Source: Alteromonas sp. CI.11.F.A3 (GTDB lineage Bacteria > Pseudomonadota > Gammaproteobacteria > Enterobacterales > Alteromonadaceae). Taken from it: 64,000 nucleotides of DNA. The stretch lies in contig NZ_CP136708.1 in NCBI RefSeq assembly GCF_032925565.1, positions 1,922,001 to 1,986,000 on the forward strand, in the 5' to 3' direction. Under the pieces are notes generated by a model. It was not told the DNA's origin and did not search any database. It saw only the letters and a program-made list of their open reading frames with translations. Made by a program: the position numbers and the translations under genes. The stretch's first letter is position 1. Each line of letters begins with the position of its first letter. Of the stretch, positions 57,440 through 64,000 are shown piece after piece.

Positions 57440-58582
57440 ATGTTCTTTTCCCGTAAAGCTAAGCCACTCATCGACAAAGTTGCCGCTATTTTAGCCAGCT
57501 ACTTCAGTGTTGAAGCGACCATTACCGCGAAATGGTGTTCAGATAAGCTAGATGCAGATAAAGCCACTGATGCAGTAAAAGTTGACGACACAAACCCTGC
57601 CAACACATTCACCATCAACTTACCGTTTTGTTATAAAACCCAGCAAGCGAACGTAAAAGCCCATGTGCTAGAAGCGCTAAAAGGCGAGCTTACCGAACAG
57701 CAATTGATTGTTAGCCAACGTATAGCGTCGGGTGAAACTAAAAACTCCGCCGTAAATAACATTAAAAACATCATTGCTGTGGCCTCGGGCAAGGGCGGGG
57801 TGGGGAAGTCGACCACTAGTATTAATTTGGCCTTTGCGCTTATGCAAGAAGGGGCCAGTGTAGGCATTTTAGATGCTGACATTTACGGCCCATCGGTGCC
57901 TATTATGCTGGGCAATACCGATGCACACCCGCATAGCAGTGATAACAAACATATGCAGCCGTTAAGTGCTCATGGTTTGGTGGCAAATTCCATTGGTTAT
58001 TTAGTGCCTCAAGAAGACGCTGCGGTATGGCGAGGCCCAATGGCAAGTAGGGCATTAAAGCAGCTTATTGATGAAACCTTGTGGCCCGTACTGGATTACT
58101 TAATTGTAGATATGCCACCTGGTACAGGTGATATTCAACTTACTATGGCACAGCAAGTGCCGCTTACCGCTGCGGTAGTAGTTACCACACCACAAGACTT
58201 GGCCCTAGCCGATGCCCAAAAAGGTATCAGCATGTTCGAAAAAGTGGGCGTGCCAGTATTGGGGCTGGTTGAAAACATGAGTTACTACCAATGCCGCGCC
58301 TGTGGCACCAAAGACTATGTGTTTTCAAAAGATGGCGGCGAAATACTTGCTGAGCGGCACGGCTTACCACTGCTAGGCCAATTGCCACTAGATATTACCG
58401 TTCGCGAACACGCCGATGCCGGTACCCCTTTGTTGGTGAGTGCACCAGATAGCCCATTAAGTGAAAGCTATCGCGAAGCAGCTAGAGCATTATCGATGCA
58501 ATTAGCGTTAACCGTTGCCCCTAGAACCCAGCAAAACAAGCATATTAAAGGCGACCCCATTGGCGTAGCCAGCAAGCTTTAG
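57440..58582 (+). CDS. apbC: Iron-sulfur cluster carrier protein Mrp/ApbC
   Basis: Mrp/ApbC is a P-loop ATPase of the NBP35 type that carries Fe-S clusters to apoproteins. The 380-residue protein has a degenerate MIP18-like N-terminus, then a deviant Walker A in ASGKGGVGKSTTSINLAF (about 115-132). VDMPPGTGDIQLT (about 232) and the cluster-binding CxxC in YYQCRACGTKD (about 289) follow. AGGA lies before the ATG at 57440. The divergent metG pairing is conserved. Confidence 0.94.
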   Translation: MFFSRKAKPLIDKVAAILASYFSVEATITAKWCSDKLDADKATDAVKVDDTNPANTFTINLPFCYKTQQANVKAHVLEALKGELTEQQLIVSQRIASGETKNSAVNNIKNIIAVASGKGGVGKSTTSINLAFALMQEGASVGILDADIYGPSVPIMLGNTDAHPHSSDNKHMQPLSAHGLVANSIGYLVPQEDAAVWRGPMASRALKQLIDETLWPVLDYLIVDMPPGTGDIQLTMAQQVPLTAAVVVTTPQDLALADAQKGISMFEKVGVPVLGLVENMSYYQCRACGTKDYVFSKDGGEILAERHGLPLLGQLPLDITVREHADAGTPLLVSAPDSPLSESYREAARALSMQLALTVAPRTQQNKHIKGDPIGVASKL

Positions 58583-58742
58583 ACGGCAAGCTATAAATTA
58601 CAAACCTAAACAGAAATTAGTCACTTTTAATCGTTTCAGTTATTAATTTTGGTATTTAAAGTAAATAGAGCTTATAGCCAGTTGATTGGTGTGAGCTACA
58701 TACGCATAATACCGCACACTTTATAGTAAGGACTTACCGCTC

Positions 58743-59339
58743 ATGCGCCTTTGCGACCGCGATATATACGAACATTTAAAAGCTGGGAAAATAAAAATAG
58801 ACCCAACACCCGACTACGAAGAAATTAGTGGGGTGACAGTAGATATTCGCCTAGGTAATAAATTTCGCGTATTTGAAGACCATCAAGCACCTTACATCGA
58901 TTTAAGTGGGCCTAAAGCGCAAGTGCAAGAAGCGCTAGATCACGTAATGAGTGACGAAATTGAACTGCCAGAAGGCAAAGCATTTTTCTTGCACCCAGGG
59001 GAGCTTGCATTGGCCATTACGCATGAATCGGTTACCTTGCCTGATTATATTGTTGGATGGCTTGATGGGCGCTCATCGCTAGCACGCTTAGGCTTAATGG
59101 TGCATGTAACTGCACACAGAATCGATCCAGGTTGGTCGGGCAATATCGTGCTGGAGTTTTATAACAGTGGAAAATTGCCATTAGCCCTTCGCCCGAAAAT
59201 GAAAATTGGTGCGTTAAGCTTTGAAGTCTTATCGAACCCCGCCGAGAAGCCCTACAACGCGCGAGTAGATGCCAAATATAAAGGGCAAGACGGTGCCGTA
59301 GCTAGTCGTATATCGTCAGACGATAAAAACAGCGCATAA
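58743..59339 (+). CDS. dcd: dCTP deaminase Dcd
   Basis: Dcd deaminates dCTP to dUTP, the main source of dUMP for thymidylate. The 198-residue protein is close to E. coli Dcd (193). It starts [19 protein letters not shown], has [20 protein letters not shown] (about 101-120), and the catalytic Glu in [12 protein letters not shown] (about 138). It is the monofunctional type, needing Dut for dUTP hydrolysis. It follows mrp by 160 bp and may have its own promoter. Confidence 0.96.
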   Translation: MRLCDRDIYEHLKAGKIKIDPTPDYEEISGVTVDIRLGNKFRVFEDHQAPYIDLSGPKAQVQEALDHVMSDEIELPEGKAFFLHPGELALAITHESVTLPDYIVGWLDGRSSLARLGLMVHVTAHRIDPGWSGNIVLEFYNSGKLPLALRPKMKIGALSFEVLSNPAEKPYNARVDAKYKGQDGAVASRISSDDKNSA

Positions 59340-59412
59340 AATCTTTAGCGCGTAAACTATATAAAGCAAAGCATGTAGCAAAACATGAAGTAAAGTATAA
59401 AAAGGGTATGCA

Positions 59413-60822
59413 ATGAGATCTAATAAGCCGTTCGACAAAAGCTCGTTTATTATTCTTATTGCCCTTGTTACTTCGCTAGCGCTTGGCTCAGGTATTTATT
59501 TTTCAAATATAAGCGCTGATATTGCACTTACCGCAGGCATTACCTTGTTTGTGGCAATATTATGGGTAACGGAAGCGTTGCCCATACCCGCAACCTCACT
59601 CATTCCATTTGCACTTTTTCCTCTAGCTGGTGTGTTAACGCATACCGAAGCGGCTTCGTCGTTAGGTAGCCACGTTATTATCTTACTAATGGCCGCGTTC
59701 ATGCTGTCGAAAGGGTTAGAAAAAGCTAACCTGCATCAACGTTTCGCTATTTACATGTTGCGGGTAACTGGGGCAGGTAGCCCACTAAAGCTAATCTTAA
59801 GCTTTATGCTGACAACCGCTATTTTAAGCATGTGGATAAGCAACACTGCTACCATTTTGATGATGCTACCCATGGCCATGGCAATTATTAATGCTATGGA
59901 AAATCCCCGCTTTGGTGTGGCACTCATTTTAGGTATTGCTTATGCCGCAAGCCTAGGCGGCGTGGGCACGCCCATTGGCACGCCGCCCAATATAATCTTT
60001 ATGAGTGTTTACGAAGAAACCCAAGGACATGAGTACAGCTTTATTGAGTGGATGAAAACTGGGGTACCCATTGTACTAGTCTCTATTCCGTTAATGGCGT
60101 TGTGGCTAGCGCGGGGATTAACGCAAGTGGGTAACATTGCGTTACCTCAACCGGGCAAATGGACAGTGGCTGAAAAGCGCGTTTTGGCAATATTCGGCAC
60201 CGTCGCTATGGCGTGGGTATTCAGGCCTTTTTGGAGTGCGTGGTTAGGCATTGCCACCATTAGCGATAGCACCATTGCAGTAGCTGGTGTGGTCGCCATG
60301 TTCATGACCAACAACGGTGAAACAACGCCTGCCACCGAAACGCGCAAAAGCCAACACGATAAATTACTCGACTGGAAAACCGCCAATAATATTCCTTGGG
60401 GCATGTTGTTATTGTTCGCTGGTGGTATTTGCATTGCCAAAGCGTTTAAAGCATCAGGTTTAAGCGTGCTAATGGGGGAGTGGCTTACTGGGCTTTCAAC
60501 CTTACCAGTAATTTTCCTTATTCTGGGTATCTGTTTATTTGTAACCTTCCTAACCGAGATAACATCGAATACCGCTACAGCCACTTTATTGATGCCTATA
60601 TTAGCGGCAGCGGGCTTTGCGGTAGGCGTAGATCCAAAACTGCTGATGATACCCGCCGCTATAAGTGCCAGTTGCGCCTTTATGCTGCCAGTGGCAACCG
60701 CACCAAATGCAATAGCCTATGCCACCGAAAAGTTTGATATAAAAACTATGGCGCGAGAGGGCATAGTACTAAACGTGATTGTTGCCTTGGTAGTAACCGC
60801 AGTGTGTTATTTAACTTTATAA
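59413..60822 (+). CDS. SLC13/DASS-type anion:sodium symporter
   Basis: The 469-residue protein has about 11 membrane helices. It carries the two Ser-Asn-Thr substrate/sodium motifs of the divalent anion:Na+ symporter family: WISNTATILMMLPMAM (about 136-151) and TSNTATATLLMPILAA (about 384-399). PIGTPPNIIFMSVYEE follows the first. Family members import C4-dicarboxylates, citrate or sulfate; the sequence does not decide which. Sodium coupling fits a marine bacterium. AAGGG precedes the ATG at 59413. The gene lies between dcd and a tRNA gene. Confidence 0.9.
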   Translation: MRSNKPFDKSSFIILIALVTSLALGSGIYFSNISADIALTAGITLFVAILWVTEALPIPATSLIPFALFPLAGVLTHTEAASSLGSHVIILLMAAFMLSKGLEKANLHQRFAIYMLRVTGAGSPLKLILSFMLTTAILSMWISNTATILMMLPMAMAIINAMENPRFGVALILGIAYAASLGGVGTPIGTPPNIIFMSVYEETQGHEYSFIEWMKTGVPIVLVSIPLMALWLARGLTQVGNIALPQPGKWTVAEKRVLAIFGTVAMAWVFRPFWSAWLGIATISDSTIAVAGVVAMFMTNNGETTPATETRKSQHDKLLDWKTANNIPWGMLLLFAGGICIAKAFKASGLSVLMGEWLTGLSTLPVIFLILGICLFVTFLTEITSNTATATLLMPILAAAGFAVGVDPKLLMIPAAISASCAFMLPVATAPNAIAYATEKFDIKTMAREGIVLNVIVALVVTAVCYLTL

Positions 60823-60908
60823 AAACGATGTTCCACACCGGATGTGCAGTTTTATTTTACAAACTGATTAGCAATTAAGCGCTTAACCAAGGATTTGCAC
60901 AATTGTCG

Positions 60909-60936
60909 TTGCATTGTGACTAAAAATAAGTAGACT
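60909..60936 (+). promoter_or_regulatory. Candidate promoter of the tRNA-Pro gene
   Basis: TTGCAT at 60909-60914 and TAGACT at 60931-60936 are 16 bp apart, ending 16 bp before the mature tRNA 5' end. Confidence 0.4.
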
Positions 60937-60952
60937 TATCGGCTCTTTCGGT

Positions 60953-61029
60953 CGGTGTGTGGCGCAGCTTGGTAGCGCACTGTCATGGGGTGTCAGGGGT
61001 CGGAGGTTCAAATCCTCTCACACCGACCA
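60953..61029 (+). tRNA. tRNA-Pro (anticodon GGG)
   Basis: The 77-nt sequence folds as a complete cloverleaf: acceptor CGGTGTG with CACACCG, D arm GCGC/GCGC with loop AGCTTGGTA, and anticodon loop ATGGGGT with GGG. The T arm is GGAGG-TTCAAAT-CCTCT and CCA is encoded. It closely resembles E. coli proL, with compensatory changes in the anticodon stem. It is a lone tRNA gene with no integrase beside it. Confidence 0.97.
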
Positions 61030-61253
61030 ACTTCTCCTTTCTTCATGACGCTTATAGCCTTTACAGCTCTACCCCATCAATGAGGGATCAGCATCCACCT
61101 CACTCGATTGATAACAGCATCCTATTCGTTAACCGATGTGCGCAATGGGTCATCACCCTTATTCTGTAATTTTCAACGTATCTAAAACCATCCGAGCTAC
61201 TTGATATCATTTCAATTTTTCAATGTAAGCGTCGTCGAGAGCGCTATAATTCA

Positions 61254-61994
61254 TCACGCATCACTATTCTCTTCTACAAAATGAAAGTTTAATAGTTTGA
61301 ACTGCGCTTGAAAGCCAAGCTTAAGGTAAAGAGGAAGGCCCATTTTAGATGCCTGTAACACCATAAATTCAGACCGTTGTTGCTGCGCACGAGCAAGTAA
61401 CAAATACATGGCGCTTTTTGCTGCGTTTTGGCCTTGAAAAGCTTTTTTGACACCCATCTGATGTAGTCCAGTGACGTTGCCTGTCTTATAGAGTAAGGCA
61501 CTTACGGCAGGTTTCTGGTTAAGGTAGCCTAGATAAATTTCGATGTCACAGTCAGTCAATAAAGGCTTAAACACTTCTTGATCCATCTCGTAGCCAAACG
61601 CTTCACTACTTATTTGCAACCATTGAGTTAGGGATTCGGCATCTTTGACTATGCGCAAATCTAGGTTGTTTTGTTGTTCAGTTGGCAGTGTAATTTCATT
61701 CAATTTCAGATGCATGGCTGTTTGTTCAAACTCTAAATGCCAGTTTTCGTCCAAGCGAGAAATAGACGCCACATTATTTGCTTCAGGCAAGGGGTAAGGC
61801 CAAGAGGTAATTCGGTGGCTTTTGGGAGTAGCAGATATTTGTAGCGCTAGGCTTTTTTCACCTTCCAACCAACTGCGATAAGGCCACCCTAGGGTTGCCA
61901 GTAATGTACTGTTTCCCTCATGAGCAATGGACTTTGTGCCGTATTTATCCCATAACGCGGTCAGGTTATGAATGTTCTGTTGATCAATAGACAT
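61254..61994 (-). CDS. GNAT family N-acetyltransferase
   Basis: The 246-residue protein has an N-terminal domain without a clear match (about 1-110) and a C-terminal GNAT domain (about 112-240). The acetyl-CoA loop is in GVKKAFQGQNAAKSAMYLLL (about 178-197), the usual Q/RxxGxA position, followed by QASKMGLPLYLKLGFQAQF. The substrate is unknown. Its start overlaps the end of the DMT transporter gene by 11 bp, so it is the third gene of an operon with that gene and the nitroreductase gene. Confidence 0.82.
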   Translation of the reverse strand: MSIDQQNIHNLTALWDKYGTKSIAHEGNSTLLATLGWPYRSWLEGEKSLALQISATPKSHRITSWPYPLPEANNVASISRLDENWHLEFEQTAMHLKLNEITLPTEQQNNLDLRIVKDAESLTQWLQISSEAFGYEMDQEVFKPLLTDCDIEIYLGYLNQKPAVSALLYKTGNVTGLHQMGVKKAFQGQNAAKSAMYLLLARAQQQRSEFMVLQASKMGLPLYLKLGFQAQFKLLNFHFVEENSDA

Positions 61995-62439
61995 TTCTCG
62001 ATCCCCCGTTTATAAGGTTAATGCCAATTACCATGGCGAAAATACCCATGATAGCTTTGGGAGTAATAGGTTTAATTGGTTGCTCAAACCAGCCAAAATG
62101 CCCCGCGACAATTGCAAGAATTAACTGTCCGCTCAGTGCAAATGACATCATGCTGCCCACACCCATTTTCGGGATCAGGTAATAATAGCTGCCAACACCA
62201 AACGCACTCAGAATACCGCCAAACCATAAGTAAGTTGGAATAGACTTAATATCCGCATATACCGGAAGTTGCCTTTGATTTATCAGCATAAACAATACGG
62301 TAAAAAAGCAGGCAAATAAAAACGCAATAGCTGTCGCTAGCACTGGGTTTTTAAGAAGAACTCCTAAACGAGCGTTCATACTGGCCTGAAAAGTGATAGC
62401 GGCACCGGCGAGTACTGCTAATGCAGGGAAGGCCCACAT
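61984..62439 (-). CDS. DMT family transporter, YdcZ type
   Basis: The 151-residue protein has five predicted membrane helices and the DMT/YdcZ pattern, opening MWAFPALAVLAGAAITFQAS, then NARLGVLLKNPVLATAIAF, FGGILSAFGVGSYYYLIPKM and a closing GINLINGG. Such half-size proteins usually work as dimers. The substrate is unknown. It is one base after the nitroreductase stop and overlaps the GNAT gene. Confidence 0.85.
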   Translation of the reverse strand: MWAFPALAVLAGAAITFQASMNARLGVLLKNPVLATAIAFLFACFFTVLFMLINQRQLPVYADIKSIPTYLWFGGILSAFGVGSYYYLIPKMGVGSMMSFALSGQLILAIVAGHFGWFEQPIKPITPKAIMGIFAMVIGINLINGGSRNVY

Positions 62440-62440
62440 A

Positions 62441-63067
62441 TTATATCTCCATCACTAGATGTTGATGATCAAAACGAACTTTGCGGCGTTGGCTGTATTT
62501 ATCATTTGGGTCACGAATACCAATAGGGCAAATAACCGTGGAAGCGAGGTTGTTGGCTGTAAGATTGAGTATGGCGTCAAATTCTTGAGCGTCGAATCCC
62601 CCAATTGGGCAAGTATCAATTTTCATCATAGCTGCGCTGGTCAACATGTTTCCTAGTGCGATAAAAGCCTGCTGCTGTGCCCAGTGCAAACCTTCTTTTG
62701 TATTCATAGTTTCTAGCGCTTTTTCAGCCATTGCAGCAAAACTTGTTAGAGATTCAGAAGACGTATCATTGTTTTTCGATGCCTGCTGAATATAGTCACT
62801 GACTAAGTGGGAACCAATATCAGTCCTGGCAGCGAATACAAGTAAATGAGAGCTTTTAATTACTTGCTCTTGGCCATAAGCAAAAGACAATAAACGTTGC
62901 CTCACGCTTTTTGATTCGATAACGATGACCTTATAGGGTTGAAGTCCGTAAGAAGAAGGGCTCAATCGAGTTGCTTCAAGGAGTTCGCGTAACTGCCATT
63001 GCTGTAGCTTTTGTTCGGAAAAACTTTTAACTGAATAGCGCCAGTTTAATGCGTTTATTACATTCAT
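62441..63067 (-). CDS. NAD(P)H-dependent nitroreductase family oxidoreductase
   Basis: The 208-residue protein is an FMN-dependent nitroreductase of the NfsB type. It has RYSVKSFSEQKL (about 10-21), ATRLSPSSYGLQPYKVIVIE (about 32-51) with the FMN-phosphate Arg and Ser, and DTCPIGGFDAQEFDAIL (about 151-167) near the active site. It reduces quinones or nitro compounds in relatives. It lies 89 bp after the Crp-like regulator and is probably the first gene of the three-gene unit that regulator controls. Confidence 0.9.
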   Translation of the reverse strand: MNVINALNWRYSVKSFSEQKLQQWQLRELLEATRLSPSSYGLQPYKVIVIESKSVRQRLLSFAYGQEQVIKSSHLLVFAARTDIGSHLVSDYIQQASKNNDTSSESLTSFAAMAEKALETMNTKEGLHWAQQQAFIALGNMLTSAAMMKIDTCPIGGFDAQEFDAILNLTANNLASTVICPIGIRDPNDKYSQRRKVRFDHQHLVMEI

Positions 63068-63156
63068 GTCATATCCCGTATTTTGTCTTTGTTGTACTTC
63101 AACTAAGATTATCGGGGTATGAAATGTACTTCCTTTACATAGGTTGATTTTGAAAG

Positions 63157-63753
63157 TTATTTTTCATTATTGAGACTTTTGCGTATCCGGCTTAGTTGTG
63201 TTGGCGTTACGCCGAGGTGTGAAGCAATTTGGTATAGTGGCAGCCTGTCCGCCAAGTTGGGAAACTCAGAGGTAAATTGCTGGTATCGTAGCGTGGCATT
63301 ATGCTGAACTAGTTCTATTTCTCGAGCATCTTTGTGCAGTAACCAATTTTTTTCCAGATAAATGATTTGATATTTCATCAACTCGTTATTGGAAAAAAGT
63401 AATTGGCGAAAGCCTGCAAAATCGATTTCCAACAACAGACTGTCTTCAACAGTCTCAAATGCCAAACGAGAAGGTTGCGAGGTAAGTAGGGCTGTCATTG
63501 AACCGGGAAACTGCCCTTCGACAAAGAAGTTTTTATTGTATTCATGCCCTTGCTCACTAATAACATACCCTCTGACCAGCCCTTTCACCACAAAAGCAAA
63601 ACTTTTTGGATGTTTTCCCGCTTCATAGAGAAGAGCCCCCTTTTTTAATGTTCTTACTTTGCAAAGATTGGAGAAGTTATCCCAGGTTTCATTTGATAGG
63701 GGAGCGTAGCTTTCCATAACAACTTTTAACGCTTCAAAACTTTCTTTCTTCAC
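63157..63753 (-). CDS. Crp/Fnr family transcriptional regulator
   Basis: The 198-residue protein has a cNMP-binding domain (about 20-125, LKKGALLYEAGKHPKSFAFV, then NFFVEGQFPGSMTALLT). A C-terminal helix-turn-helix (about 165-198, LPLYQIASHLGVTPTQLSRI) follows. It lacks the cAMP-contact residues of CRP and an Fnr cysteine cluster, like the short regulators of the YeiL/Btr-like group. It lies upstream of the nitroreductase-DMT-GNAT unit on the same strand. Confidence 0.9.
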   Translation of the reverse strand: MKKESFEALKVVMESYAPLSNETWDNFSNLCKVRTLKKGALLYEAGKHPKSFAFVVKGLVRGYVISEQGHEYNKNFFVEGQFPGSMTALLTSQPSRLAFETVEDSLLLEIDFAGFRQLLFSNNELMKYQIIYLEKNWLLHKDAREIELVQHNATLRYQQFTSEFPNLADRLPLYQIASHLGVTPTQLSRIRKSLNNEK

Positions 63754-63892
63754 TTAAAGAGGCCCTTTACTAATTTCTGCAAAAACGTGACGGTTTTATT
63801 TTTATTAATGATATCGCTTATAGTGGGGTTAAGCCTTTGCTCTAGTTTTCCAACAATACTAACATCACGCTAACACCCACCAAGTCGGAGAA

Positions 63893-64000
63893 TTAAGACA
63901 ATTTCCGTTCAACGAAACGTTTTAAACAAGCCCACTCTTTTTTTGCTGAAGTTTTCGTACCGTCAAGAATGGTAAAGCTGGCAAACCAGCCTAGCATCAG
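63893..64000 (-). CDS. C-terminal end of an unidentified protein (5' part outside window)
   Basis: A frame open from the right edge ends with TAA at 63893-63895. The visible 35 residues end in KEWACLKRFVERKLS after LMLGWFASFTILDG. There is no recognisable domain. It is 140 bp upstream of the Crp-like gene, in the same direction. The fragment is too short to be sure it is coding. Confidence 0.45.
   Translation of the reverse strand: MMLGWFASFTILDGTKTSAKKEWACLKRFVERKLS

Noticed and set aside
60957..61169. 70-residue open frame across the tRNA
   Set aside because: It overlaps the complete tRNA-Pro gene and has no coding character.
60953..61253. Genomic island attached to the tRNA-Pro gene
   Set aside because: No integrase or direct repeat of the tRNA 3' end is visible in the window.
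61449..61457. GACACCCAT in the GNAT gene as a repeat copy
   Set aside because: It encodes residues of the GNAT domain (HQMGVKKA region) and has no neighbouring copies.

Overview
The window reads as chromosome of a marine gammaproteobacterium of the Alteromonadaceae type (Alteromonas or a close relative; an inference from gene content and order, not from a database match). Almost every gene has a recognisable gammaproteobacterial housekeeping relative, several blocks keep E. coli gene order, and the accessory genes fit a coastal heterotroph: a family PL17 alginate lyase, a Fur-controlled TonB-dependent receptor, a molybdenum aldehyde oxidase and an SLC13 dicarboxylate transporter.

Layout. 0-2.4 kb: a truncated retropepsin-like aspartic protease, a hotdog thioesterase and a FFLEELY-motif protein, all on the minus strand. 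2.5-12.4 kb: an expanded epmC/yfcL/mnmC/fabB neighbourhood, with an ATP-NAD-kinase-like gene, three tandem FlgO-like lipoproteins and a GGDEF cyclase added. 12.6-16.5 kb: a Crp/Fnr-like regulator divergent from a class II aldolase, then pdxB and an asd/usg-type dehydrogenase. 16.9-27.6 kb: a very long acidic FimV, then truA-accD-folC-dedD-cvpA-purF, the classic usg/truA/purF cluster. An intact 1292-bp IS3-family element with a TAC target duplication sits just after purF and has separated purF from a strong terminator. 29-31.7 kb: Yip1-family protein, miaE, acpH. 31.7-42.1 kb is the most accessory-looking part: LysR/zinc-free ADH divergent pair, PL17 alginate lyase, a paoABC-like molybdenum hydroxylase operon, and a REP-associated tyrosine transposase (RAYT) flanked by short repeats. 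42.1-61 kb: yqiJ-yqiK (flotillin), lpxH-ppiB-cysS, TonB receptor, a voltage-sensor-like membrane protein, mltD-gloB-yafS, a dense repeat array, metG/mrp, dcd, an SLC13 transporter and tRNA-Pro(GGG). 61.2-64 kb: a Crp-like regulator followed by nitroreductase, DMT transporter and GNAT acetyltransferase, and the 3' end of an unidentified gene.

The best candidate for something undescribed is a REP-like system. A RAYT gene (40838-41776) lies beside copies of a quasi-palindromic core TGGRTGTCCA. Further copies form a 13-member array at 54.7-55.2 kb between the converging yafS and metG genes. In all three clusters the repeat reads GGACACCCAC in the sense of the gene that ends next to it, and in the large array the orientation flips between the two converging genes. 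Both clusters contain recent tandem duplications (67 bp exact; 109 bp with two mismatches), so the arrays look active.
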